From the NCBI GenBank assembly GCA_022822245.1, contig JAJECB010000332.1:1-12924 (forward strand): DNA of 12,924 nucleotides, given 5' to 3'. Position 1 is the first letter of the stretch, and each line of letters opens with the position of its first letter. The position numbers and the translations under genes were made by a program. Of this stretch, positions 1-6,846 are shown in pieces. Origin of the DNA: Gammaproteobacteria bacterium. GTDB lineage: Bacteria > Pseudomonadota > Gammaproteobacteria > HK1. The notes under the pieces are model-generated. The model had not been told where the DNA came from and ran no database searches. It saw only the letters and a program-made list of their open reading frames with translations.

Positions 1-115
1 GGACTGAAAGACGCTGAAGGCGTAGCTGACACTACGACGAAGCGGCTTGAGGGAGTACGGCCCGCTACCGCAAGCAGATTGGTGTCCGCAGCAGGACATC
101 GGTGAAATATGCGGG

Positions 116-316
116 CTAGGTCTCGGGGCCGGGGTGGTCGCTCGCGAGCACGCCGGCCGTCCCCCAGTTCTCCCGTGGGGTATCGACGATGACCACCTGC
201 ACGTCCTCCGGCGTGACCGCGATGGCCTCGCACACGCTCCGGGTCACGGCCCGGACGAGCTCGCGCTTCTGGTCGGCGGTACGCCCCTCGAGGGCGAAGA
301 TCTGGACGAATGGCAT
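116..316 (-). CDS. 4-oxalocrotonate tautomerase family protein
   Basis: A 66-residue protein of the size of classical 4-OT subunits. It begins Met-Pro, so removal of Met would expose the N-terminal Pro that acts as the catalytic base in this family (keto-enol tautomerisation of 2-oxo acids, or related reactions). The LEGR segment at residues 9-12 supplies the Arg equivalent to Arg11 of 4-OT. The position matching Arg39 is Gln40 here, in the DVQVVI strand, and the Phe50 position is Trp51 (NWGTAG). Substrate specificity therefore probably differs from true 4-OT. The start at 316 has a GGGAG ribosome site about 5 bases upstream. The gene is divergent from the acyl-CoA dehydrogenase operon, with about 98 bp between them. 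The family assignment is firm; the substrate is unknown. Confidence 0.85.
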   Translation of the reverse strand: MPFVQIFALEGRTADQKRELVRAVTRSVCEAIAVTPEDVQVVIVDTPRENWGTAGVLASDHPGPET

Positions 317-347
317 GAAAACTCCCGGTGCCGCAAGGTTGTAGTGC

Positions 348-365
348 CTTCGCGGCCACGCGAAG
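348..365. promoter_or_regulatory. perfect inverted repeat in a divergent promoter region
   Basis: CTTCGCG and CGCGAAG form a perfect 7-bp inverted repeat around the 4-base centre GCCA. It lies in the 98-bp space between the divergent tautomerase gene and the acyl-CoA dehydrogenase operon. A weak TTGTAG at 339-344 could be a -35 element, but no convincing -10 is visible. A dimeric repressor operator is a reasonable guess; a small RNA hairpin in a leader is the alternative. Confidence 0.35.
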
Positions 366-414
366 ATATCACCAAAGGGCCTGAACGCGCCTTACTCAGG
401 GAGCCACAAGGACG

Positions 415-1593
415 ATGATCGACTTCCAGATCCCGGAGGAGACCCGCCTGCTGGTGGACACCGTCCGGCGCTTCGTCGAGACCGAGATCCAGCCCCTCGA
501 GGAGGAGATGGAAACGCGGGAGGGACTCGCGCCGGAGGTGCTTGCGGATCTGAAGGCGAAGGCCGTCCAGCTCGGGCTATTCGCCATGAACATGCCCACG
601 GAAGTGGGCGGCGGAGGCCTGAGCGCGGTGGAGATGTGCCTGGTCGAAGAGCAGCTCGGCAAGACCACGGAGGCGCTCATCCGCAACATCTTCGGCCAGG
701 TGTACGAGATGCTGACCGCCTGCCGGGGCCGGCAGCGCGAGGAGTACCTCTTCCCCTCGGTGCGCGGCGAACGAATCTGCGCCTTCGGAATCACGGAACC
801 GGAGGCGGGCTCGGACGCGGCGAGCATCCGCACCACTGCGGTCCGGGACGGGGACGACTACGTCCTCAACGGCTCCAAGCACTTCATCAGCGACGGCGAT
901 ATCGCCGACTTCGCCGTCGTCATGGCCCTGACCGACCCGGAAAAGCGGGCTCGGGGCGGAATCACCCTGTTCCTCGTCGACCGGGATTCTCCCGGCTACC
1001 GCGTCGGCCGGGTCCAGCCGATGATGGGGCACCTCGGCTGCAACCACGCGGAGCTCGTGTTCGAGAACTGCCGCGTCGGCGCCGACAAGATCCTCGGGGA
1101 ACCGGGCGAGGGCTTTCGCCTCATCATGAGCACGGTCTCGCGGGTGCGCCTCGCGCACATCGGGGCCCGCTCGGTGGGCATGGCGACCCGGGTCCTCGAG
1201 CTCGCGCGCAACCATGCGGCCGAACGGCGCCAGTTCGGGCAGCCGATCGGGGAGTTCCAGATGGTGCAGAAGATGCTTGCCGACATGGCCACCGACATCT
1301 TCGCGGCCCGAATGATGATCCTCAACACCGCCTGGGAGCTCGACCAGGGGCACGACCCGCGGGACAAGCTCTCCATGGTGAAGGTCTACGCCTCGGAGAT
1401 GATGAACCGGGTGGCCGACCAGGGGATCCAGGTATTCGGCGGCATGGGGTGGTGCAAGGAGCTGCCGCTCGAGCGGGTCTACCGGGACAGCCGGGTCCTG
1501 CGCATCTACGACGGCACCTCGGAGATCCACCGCATGCTCATCGCCCGCAACCTGCTCAGGAACGGGTTCGCCCTGGAAGGAGACCACGTATGA
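415..1593 (+). CDS. acyl-CoA dehydrogenase (FAD-dependent)
   Basis: A 392-residue protein, full length for the family, which oxidises an acyl-CoA to the 2,3-enoyl-CoA and passes electrons to ETF. The N-terminal helical domain covers about residues 5-120. The FAD/substrate signature FGITEPEAGSD is at 124-134, the second signature RRQFGQPIGEFQMVQ at 271-285, and the C-terminal FGGMGW at 341-346. At the catalytic-base position (Glu in IYEGT of medium-chain enzymes) there is Asp366 in IYDGTSEIH; Asp here is known in ACAD10/11-like branches, so the enzyme is probably active with an unusual substrate range. AAGGA sits 4 bases before the ATG. It is the first gene of a six-gene operon, and its stop overlaps the next start (ATGA). 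Confidence 0.95.
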   Translation: MIDFQIPEETRLLVDTVRRFVETEIQPLEEEMETREGLAPEVLADLKAKAVQLGLFAMNMPTEVGGGGLSAVEMCLVEEQLGKTTEALIRNIFGQVYEMLTACRGRQREEYLFPSVRGERICAFGITEPEAGSDAASIRTTAVRDGDDYVLNGSKHFISDGDIADFAVVMALTDPEKRARGGITLFLVDRDSPGYRVGRVQPMMGHLGCNHAELVFENCRVGADKILGEPGEGFRLIMSTVSRVRLAHIGARSVGMATRVLELARNHAAERRQFGQPIGEFQMVQKMLADMATDIFAARMMILNTAWELDQGHDPRDKLSMVKVYASEMMNRVADQGIQVFGGMGWCKELPLERVYRDSRVLRIYDGTSEIHRMLIARNLLRNGFALEGDHV

Positions 1594-2030
1594 CCGATCA
1601 CGCCGACCCGCAACCCTTCCCCTTCCCTCCCTACGAGCGCACCCGCCCGCACGCGGGAGATCGGGCGGAGTTCCGCAAGACCATGACGGTGGCGGAGCAG
1701 GCGATGTTCACCGGGATCAGCGGCAACATGCATCCCCTCTACGTCAACGAGGTGCACGCCTCGTCGACGAGCGCGGGGAGCCGCCTCGCCTTCGAGCTCG
1801 CGGTCGCATCGCTCGCGACGACCGCGCTCGCCGAGCTGTCGGGCGCGTTCTACCGGCTGGACGGCATCGAGCTTTCGTTTCCCGCCATGGCCCGCATCGG
1901 CGACACCGTCGCCGCGGCGGCCGAGGTCGAGAGCGCGGAGGGCGGCCGGGTGCGCTGCCGGGTCACGTGCACGGTCGACGACGGGCCGGTCGTCGCGGAG
2001 GGCCACGCGGATCTCGTCGAGATCGACTGA
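1590..2030 (+). CDS. MaoC-like hot-dog protein, degenerate active site
   Basis: A 146-residue single hot-dog protein. The start ATG at 1590 overlaps the TGA of the dehydrogenase and follows GGAAGGAG; a longer in-frame start at 636 would run inside the dehydrogenase and is rejected. The hydratase-2 motif, normally D-x-N-P-x-H-x-D, reads N46-M-H-P-L-Y-V-N53. Catalytic Asp is thus replaced by Asn and catalytic His by Tyr. The rest of the fold is typical, with the central helix after the motif and the FPAMARIGDTV strand near residues 97-107. The next gene encodes a similar-sized MaoC protein with the motif intact. By analogy with the ChsH1-ChsH2 enoyl-CoA hydratase this is probably the non-catalytic chain of a heteromer. 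That role is inferred. Confidence 0.85.
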   Translation: MTDHADPQPFPFPPYERTRPHAGDRAEFRKTMTVAEQAMFTGISGNMHPLYVNEVHASSTSAGSRLAFELAVASLATTALAELSGAFYRLDGIELSFPAMARIGDTVAAAAEVESAEGGRVRCRVTCTVDDGPVVAEGHADLVEID

Positions 2031-2044
2031 GGGGGCCGCGCACC

Positions 2045-2488
2045 ATGCACGAGGTCAAGCCGCTCGAAGCCATCAACGAAGGCGACCGCGCCACCGTCAC
2101 CAAGACCATCACCGAAGCCGACGGGGCGATGTACATCGCCTCGACGGGCGACTTCGGGCCCGTGCACGTGGACCAGGGCTTCGCGGCCGGCACCCGCTTC
2201 GGCGAGCGCATCGCGCCCGGGATCATGGTGGCGGGCATCTGCACCTCGATCCTCACCGGTCAACTGGTAGGCATTCTGGGTGTCTCCATCGAGGACCGGT
2301 TCTGGTTCACCGGGCCGGTGCTCTATGGCGACACGATCACGTTCGACGTGTGGATCGCGGAGAAGCGGACCGAGGAGCGCACCGTGATCTGGGAGGCGAG
2401 CGCCCGCAACCAGAACGGCCTCGAGGTGCTGAAGGCCCGCGCTCGGCTCAAGTGGCCGCGCCCACGGCCCCCGCCGGAGCGAGGATGA
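2045..2488 (+). CDS. MaoC-like enoyl-CoA hydratase, catalytic chain
   Basis: A 147-residue single hot-dog protein. The hydratase motif reads D36-F-G-P-V-H41-V-D43, keeping the catalytic Asp and His (Asn of the usual motif is Gly). It is followed by the conserved RFGERIAPGIM segment at 51-61 and the GPVLYGDTITF strand at 90-100. It should hydrate a 2-enoyl-CoA to the 3-hydroxyacyl-CoA. It starts 14 bases after the preceding MaoC gene, behind a G-rich ribosome site, and its stop overlaps the next start (ATGA). Because its neighbour has lost the catalytic pair, I infer that the two form a mixed dimer or tetramer. The last dozen residues are Pro/Arg-rich and probably disordered. Confidence 0.88.
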   Translation: MHEVKPLEAINEGDRATVTKTITEADGAMYIASTGDFGPVHVDQGFAAGTRFGERIAPGIMVAGICTSILTGQLVGILGVSIEDRFWFTGPVLYGDTITFDVWIAEKRTEERTVIWEASARNQNGLEVLKARARLKWPRPRPPPERG

Positions 2489-3366
2489 CGGCCCAGCGCA
2501 TCTCGCCGGCCCGCACGGTGAGCGATAGCGACATCGCCCTTTTCGCCGGCCTGACGGCCGACTTCTCTCCCGTCCACTCGGACGCGGCGTACGCCGCGCG
2601 CGGCGTGTTCGGGCGCAGGGTGGCCCACGGCCTGCTCGGCATGAGCCTCGCCGAGGGGCTCCTCAGCCGCACGCCCGGTCAGGAGGCGCCCGCCGCGGCG
2701 TGGGAATGGTCGTTCGATGCCCCCATCTTCGCCGGGGACACGATCCACGCGGTGGCGAATCGGGAGTCGGATTCTCGAAGGGGCGACGGTCCGGCCTGCG
2801 AGCGGGTGACCGTGTATCGCGAGGACGGGAGCCCAATCCAGCGGGGCCGGCACGCGCTCGACGACGACGCGAGAATCGTGCCGCCCTTCGCCGACGTTGT
2901 CGTGCGCCAGGATCCGACACCGCCGCCCGCCCCGGCCACGGCCCCGGAGCAAGCGGACGAGACGGGCGTCTTCTTCGAGGACCTCGAGGTCGGCGATCGC
3001 TTCACGACGCCGGGACACACGCTCGGGGCGTTCGAGCTTGCCGCCTTCGCAGGACTCACGGGGGACGCTTCGGCCGGCCTGTTCGGACTCACCCTCGTCG
3101 AAGGTCTCAAGCACTGTCTCGCGCCGGACCGGGGCGTCGGCACCCCGATGGCCTCGCTCTCGTGGCGCTGGCGGCGCGTCCGCCCTCTTCGTGTCGGGGA
3201 CACCGTGTTTCTCGACGTGACGATCCAGGGGAAGCGGGCCAGCCGGACCCGCGCCGACCGGGGAATCATCGCCCAGTCCATCGACCTCGTCGCGCATCGC
3301 CGGGGCATCTTGCAGCATGGACAGCACGTGCAGATGTTCCGCCGCCGTCCCCACGGGAGCACCTGA
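2485..3366 (+). CDS. double hot-dog MaoC protein, C-terminal domain degenerate
   Basis: A 293-residue protein with two hot-dog domains joined by a Pro/Ala-rich linker at about 143-157. The N-terminal domain has FAGLTADFSPVHSD (20-33) with catalytic Asp26 and His31, then VFGRRVAHGLLGMSLAEGL (41-59); it looks like a working hydratase or dehydratase. The C-terminal domain begins at FFEDLEVGD (163-171) and contains FAGLTGDAS (188-196), but the loop that should carry the catalytic His and the FGGRVAHG segment is missing, and GLFGLTLVEGL follows directly. The second site should be inactive. The start overlaps the previous stop (ATGA) with GGAG nearby. The layout resembles eukaryote-like double hot-dog hydratase-2 and mesaconyl-CoA-hydratase-type proteins. 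The substrate is unknown. Confidence 0.82.
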   Translation: MTAQRISPARTVSDSDIALFAGLTADFSPVHSDAAYAARGVFGRRVAHGLLGMSLAEGLLSRTPGQEAPAAAWEWSFDAPIFAGDTIHAVANRESDSRRGDGPACERVTVYREDGSPIQRGRHALDDDARIVPPFADVVVRQDPTPPPAPATAPEQADETGVFFEDLEVGDRFTTPGHTLGAFELAAFAGLTGDASAGLFGLTLVEGLKHCLAPDRGVGTPMASLSWRWRRVRPLRVGDTVFLDVTIQGKRASRTRADRGIIAQSIDLVAHRRGILQHGQHVQMFRRRPHGST

Positions 3367-3369
3367 CCC

Positions 3370-4299
3370 ATGAACGCTCATTCCATCGCCGGCATGGACC
3401 GGCTGCAAGGCGCGGTCGATTCCCACGTCCACTGCTGCCCGCACATCAACGACCGCACCGCGACCGCCTTCGACGCGGCGCGACAGGCGGCGGCGGCGGG
3501 CATGAAGGGCCTCGGGCTGATGGATGTCTTTGCCAACAGCTCGGGTCTCGCGGCCCTCGCGATGCGCGAGCTCGGCCACCTGGGCGTCGACATCTTCGGC
3601 GGCATCGTCCTCGAGCCCTACGTGGGCGGCCTCTCGGCTCGCGTGGTGGCAACCGCCCTCGACATGGGATACGGACCGGGCACGGGCGCACGCTTCGTCT
3701 CTCTCCCCTGTCATCACACGAAGATGGTCGCCGAAGCGGAGGGGAGAAGCCCGGCCTACGTGGAGTCCTGCCTGTCGATCCCGGAAACGGGTCCCCTCCC
3801 CGACCCCCTTCCCGAAATCATGGAACTGGTGGCAAGTCGGGACGTGGTCTTCAACACGGGCCACGTCACCGGTCCCGAGTGCGTGCGCGTGGTCGAGGAG
3901 GCGGCGCGCCGAGGCTGCCGCCGAATTCTGTGTCCCGCTTCCTACTACGACCCGCCGACCGTGTCCGAGCTCGTGGGCCTGGGCGCCTGCGTGGAATTCG
4001 CCTTCTTCGTGATGAGCCACGCCACCCAGATCGGCCAGACGATGATTGACGCGGAGAAGCACCGTTTCGCGGCCGTCGATCTGGAGGCGGTCGCCGCGAA
4101 CATCGAGGCGGTCGGATGCGCCAACGTCGTGCTCTCCAGCGACAGCGGCTCCTACGTTCTGCCACCGCCCGTGGAGGCATTGCGCGAGTGGCTGGTCATG
4201 GTGGCCAGCACCGGCGTATCGGATGACGACATCCGGGTGATGGTCGCGGACAACCCGGGCCGGCTGTTCAAGGTCCCGGGATTCGAGGCCGGCGGGTAG
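3370..4299 (+). CDS. DUF6282-like metal-dependent hydrolase-fold protein
   Basis: A 309-residue protein that reads as an amidohydrolase-type TIM barrel. The metal-binding HVH is at residues 19-21 (within DSHVHCCPH), followed by the helix AARQAAAAGMKGLGL. CHHTK at 114-118, GHV at 164-166, and Asp258 in SSDSGSY could supply the remaining ligands. NPGRLF at 295-300 matches the NPARLL-like end of many amidohydrolases. I place it in or near DUF6282 from memory; the reaction of that family is not known to me. It follows the MaoC gene by 3 bases and directly abuts the enoyl-CoA hydratase, so it belongs to the acyl-CoA operon. A hydrolytic or decarboxylating step on a pathway intermediate is possible but unproven. 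Confidence 0.8.
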   Translation: MNAHSIAGMDRLQGAVDSHVHCCPHINDRTATAFDAARQAAAAGMKGLGLMDVFANSSGLAALAMRELGHLGVDIFGGIVLEPYVGGLSARVVATALDMGYGPGTGARFVSLPCHHTKMVAEAEGRSPAYVESCLSIPETGPLPDPLPEIMELVASRDVVFNTGHVTGPECVRVVEEAARRGCRRILCPASYYDPPTVSELVGLGACVEFAFFVMSHATQIGQTMIDAEKHRFAAVDLEAVAANIEAVGCANVVLSSDSGSYVLPPPVEALREWLVMVASTGVSDDDIRVMVADNPGRLFKVPGFEAGG

Positions 4300-5112
4300 A
4301 TGAAGCACCCGCACGGCGAGGAACCGCGGGCGGGGACGCCGTTCGAGTTCATCTCGGTCGACCTTGCCGAACCCCGCGTCATGCTGATCAGGTTCAATCG
4401 GCCGGAGAAACGAAACGCGCTCTCGGTCGCCATGATGACCGAGATCGCCCGCGCCCTGTCCGGCGCCGAAGCCGACGACGGCATCCGCTGCGCCGTAATG
4501 ACCGGCGATGATCGGGCCTTTTCCGCTGGCGCCGATATCAGGGATCAGCACGAGCGCGGCTCGGACGCGGCCCTCGCCCCCGAGAAACTCGCCGCTTGGG
4601 AAACGATCCGGAGTTTTTCCAAGCCCTTGATCGCTGCCGTGAACGGCTACGCCCTGGGCGGGGGCCATGAGCTGGCAATGGCGGCGGACATCGTCATCGC
4701 GGGCGAGGGCGCCACCTTCGGGCAGCCCGAGATCAATCTCGGCATTCATCCCGGCGACGGCGCGACCCAAAGCCTGCCCCGGCTGGCCGGCAAGTCCCTT
4801 GCCATGCGCCTCATCCTGAGTGGTCAATCCATGGACGCCGCGGAAGCCCTCGCGGCCGGCCTGGTGGCCGAAGTCGTGGATCCGAGCCGCACCGTGGAAC
4901 GCGCCCTGGAGCTGGCCGCGGTCATCGCCGGGAAGAACCTCTTTGCCCTCCGCCTCGCAAAGGCATGCGTTCTGAAGGCCTACGAGACCTCCTTTTCCGA
5001 GGGCCTCCTTTTCGAGCGACGCAGCCTGGCGCGGGCGTTCGAGAGCGAGCATCGCGGAGAAGGCATGCGGGCCTTCGTCGAGAGTCGCGCGACCCGACGA
5101 CGCGAGGGGTAG
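4300..5112 (+). CDS. enoyl-CoA hydratase/isomerase (crotonase family)
   Basis: A 270-residue crotonase-fold protein, normal length. The first oxyanion-hole strand is AFSAGADI (73-80), the second GYALGGGHELA (116-126). Both catalytic glutamates of enoyl-CoA hydratases appear to be present: Glu124 in GGGHE and Glu144 in FGQPEINLG. The segment after it, IHPGDGATQSLPRLAG, matches the usual TIPGAGGTQRL with the Arg changed to Ser. It should hydrate a trans-2-enoyl-CoA, or act as an isomerase or hydrolase of the same fold. The start at 4300 follows the previous stop with no gap; the N-terminal 15 residues are not conserved, so a later start (Met at 4381) cannot be excluded. It is the last gene of the operon. 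Confidence 0.93.
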   Translation: MKHPHGEEPRAGTPFEFISVDLAEPRVMLIRFNRPEKRNALSVAMMTEIARALSGAEADDGIRCAVMTGDDRAFSAGADIRDQHERGSDAALAPEKLAAWETIRSFSKPLIAAVNGYALGGGHELAMAADIVIAGEGATFGQPEINLGIHPGDGATQSLPRLAGKSLAMRLILSGQSMDAAEALAAGLVAEVVDPSRTVERALELAAVIAGKNLFALRLAKACVLKAYETSFSEGLLFERRSLARAFESEHRGEGMRAFVESRATRRREG

Positions 5113-5163
5113 TCCGGGACACGGAAACCGTCGCCCGTGCTCATTGCACTCCACACCCACCGA

Positions 5164-5191
5164 CCGGGAGAAATACAAGCATTTCTCCTGG
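5164..5191. terminator. strong hairpin between convergent genes
   Basis: CCGGGAGAAAT (5164-5174) and ATTTCTCCTGG (5181-5191) pair over 11 bp with a single G-U and a 6-base loop, ACAAGC. It lies between the end of the plus-strand operon (5112) and the end of the minus-strand aldo/keto reductase (5262), where a two-way terminator is expected. Neither side has a real U-tract, so it may act as an mRNA 3' stabiliser or a barrier rather than a classic intrinsic terminator. Confidence 0.5.
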
Positions 5192-5253
5192 CGACCGCCT
5201 CGTACCCCTTGTCCATGAAACCGCTTTGCGAACTTGACCCGTCTGCGAACTTC

Positions 5254-5278
5254 CGGACCGCTCAAGGCTTCTGGTCCG
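5254..5278 (-). terminator. possible hairpin across the reductase stop codon
   Basis: CGGACC at 5254-5259 and GGTCCG at 5273-5278 form a 6-bp inverted repeat with a 13-base loop that contains the stop codon of the aldo/keto reductase. A 9-bp direct repeat, TGCGAACTT, lies just beyond it at 5227-5235 and 5244-5252. There is no U-tract. This could be a weak transcript end, or chance. Confidence 0.22.
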
Positions 5279-6332
5279 ACCCGTCCTCTTCCGTGGGAAC
5301 CGGTGCGTCGGGCCGGATCAATCCCTGTTGTTCGAGGTCGCGCCAGAGTGCCCGCGGAACGCGCTCCGCCATTGCTCGAACGCAGGCTTCCATGTGGGCC
5401 GCGGTGCGCGGGCCGGGCAGAACCGCCGGGACGGACGGATGCCCGAGGGGAAAACGCAAGGCGGCCGCGAGGAGGCTCGTTCCGTGGCTTGCGCAAACCG
5501 CTTCCATCGCCTCCACCCGGCCTCGCATCTCTTCATCCGCGGTTCGGTATTCGTAGGTACCGGAGCCGGCGCTTCCCCGGGCCAGCAGGCCGGAGCCGAA
5601 CGGCGCTCCCACGATGACCGGAATGCCCCTCGAATGGCACAGCGGCAGAAAGCTGTCCAGGCAATCGTGGCGCAGCAGGCTGTACTGCATGGCGAGCAGG
5701 AAGCAGTCGAAGTCCGCCTCCCGGGCGCATGCCTCCATCATCCGCCAGTCGGTCGCCCCGATGCCGGTCGCGGTGACGACACCCTGGCGCCGCAACTCGT
5801 CGAGCGCCGCGTAGGCACCATCCATGGCTTCGCGTCGGCGCGCCTCGGCGGCGGCCTCGCTCCCGTGGGTGAAGGGATCGATGTCGTGGATGAGCGCGAT
5901 GTCGATCCGGTTGGTACCAAGCCGGAGGAGGCTCTGCTCGACGGAGCGCATGGCTCCGTCGTAGCTGTAGTCGAAGCGGAACGAGAAAGGCAGCGCGCCG
6001 GGCGGCGCGGAACGGTGCGGTGGCAACGGCTCGTACACCCGCCCCACTTTCGTGGACAGCACGTAGGAATCACGGGGGACCGTGCGCAGCGCATGGCCGA
6101 GCCGAAGCTCGCCGAGTCCACCGGCGTAGAACGGAGCCACGTCGAAGTAGCGAACGCCCGCCGCGAGGGCGGCCGCCACCGTGGCTTCGGCGTCCGCTTC
6201 GGAAACCAATCCATGGAGATTTCCGATCCGCGAACCGCCGCAGCCGAGTTCGGTGACCACGAGCCCGGTCTTCCCCAAGCTCCGAGTCGCCACCGGGCTT
6301 GCCGGGGCGGGAGACAGGCTCGAATCGCTCAT
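5262..6332 (-). CDS. aldo/keto reductase, D-threo-aldose 1-dehydrogenase-like
   Basis: A 356-residue NAD(P)-dependent oxidoreductase. The catalytic tetrad is visible: Asp64 (YFDVAPFY), Tyr69, Lys95 (STKVGR) and His149 (LIHDID). The FDVAPFYAGGLGE and LIHDIDPF forms are typical of the D-threo-aldose/L-fucose 1-dehydrogenase branch. LPGPRTAAHM near 305-314 supplies the cofactor 2'-phosphate or adenine contact region. I chose the Met at 6332 because AKR homology begins about 16 residues later and AGAGGA lies about 12 bases upstream. The frame stays open to 6764, but that extension has no domain and overlaps the transposase relic. It is on the strand of the aldolase and DUF35 genes, about 500 bp downstream of them. 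It could reduce or oxidise a carbonyl released by that pair; a sugar substrate is the alternative. Confidence 0.9.
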   Translation of the reverse strand: MSDSSLSPAPASPVATRSLGKTGLVVTELGCGGSRIGNLHGLVSEADAEATVAAALAAGVRYFDVAPFYAGGLGELRLGHALRTVPRDSYVLSTKVGRVYEPLPPHRSAPPGALPFSFRFDYSYDGAMRSVEQSLLRLGTNRIDIALIHDIDPFTHGSEAAAEARRREAMDGAYAALDELRRQGVVTATGIGATDWRMMEACAREADFDCFLLAMQYSLLRHDCLDSFLPLCHSRGIPVIVGAPFGSGLLARGSAGSGTYEYRTADEEMRGRVEAMEAVCASHGTSLLAAALRFPLGHPSVPAVLPGPRTAAHMEACVRAMAERVPRALWRDLEQQGLIRPDAPVPTEEDGSDQKP

Positions 6333-6846
6333 CCGGACGGTCGGTCCTCTCGTGCGGTGAGTTCGTGCCCCCGGTGCAAGACGGGTCCACTCGCGGCTCG
6401 AATCCCGCCCCGACGAAATCCACTCCCCCGTGGGGCGGCGATCTTCGCCGATCCTGCCGCCGGATGTAGAGCGAGCCCCGTAGAGTCGAGCCAAGGCGGC
6501 ATCCGGATTTGCCTCCGCGTCGTGATGCTCCTTGGCCCGGTACCGATTCTGTTCGCGCGGACGAGAGCGGAGCATCGCCCGGCTCGGTTGGAGGCTCGTA
6601 TAACGATCAGGAAGTTGATAGACGGACAGGGTTCGAACCGCCATACGGCTCGGTTGATGGGGGTATCGGAAGGCACGGTGCGCTACCCGCGTCGGCGGCA
6701 AAGCGGCCGGTACGGCGGGCGGGCTCGCGTCAGCAACCGGCCGCGGCCTGGTCCCGCGCGGCAATCAATGCGTACGTGTCGGCGAGTGCGGTGGAGTGGC
6801 GACGACGGTTCGAAGCAACTCCCGGGCCCCTGGTACGGGCCCGGAT
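6333..6846. other. 514-bp non-coding stretch holding an IS relic
   Basis: Between the reductase start and the end of the DUF35 gene I see no intact gene on either strand. The left half (6333-6587) holds only a small hairpin, CGGCGA/TCGCCG at 6436-6450, and a G/C-rich palindromic patch at 6424-6435. The right half carries the decayed transposase fragment described separately. Open frames crossing the stretch on both strands have no recognisable domains. A promoter for the reductase would have to lie here, but no clear -35/-10 pair is visible. Confidence 0.6.
6588..6788 (+). pseudogene. frameshifted N-terminal fragment of an IS transposase
   Basis: From about 6591, frame 3 reads ARITIRKLIDGQGSNRHTAR and then LMGVSEGTVRYPRRRQSG, the helix-turn-helix N-terminus of an IS21-like or DDE integrase-type transposase (the pattern R-x-L-G-V-S-E-G-T-V-R-Y is characteristic). 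The match then stops and resumes in another frame at about 6725 as RQQPAAAWSRAAINAYVSA, which looks like the next segment of the same protein. One frameshift, no clear start codon and no catalytic core mean it is dead. About 65 codons remain. No terminal inverted repeats or target duplication were seen. The exact family is recalled from pattern and would need a search. Confidence 0.55.

Noticed and set aside
1..105. 34-codon open frame ending at a TGA (103-105), perhaps the tail of an upstream gene
   Set aside because: Too short to recognise, with no motif. It could be the end of a gene outside the window, but the sequence does not show it.
577..1587. A 336-codon minus-strand frame opposite the acyl-CoA dehydrogenase
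   Set aside because: Composition is that of an antisense shadow and there is no recognisable domain.
2323..5496. A 1057-codon open frame on the minus strand
   Set aside because: It runs antisense to five well-supported genes, is rich in Arg/Gly/His/Ala and has no domain. It is a by-product of high GC at third codon positions.
6620..6650. tRNA-like GGTTCGAACC segment
   Set aside because: It resembles a T-loop, but the flanking 5-base stem does not pair and no anticodon or acceptor arm can be built upstream.
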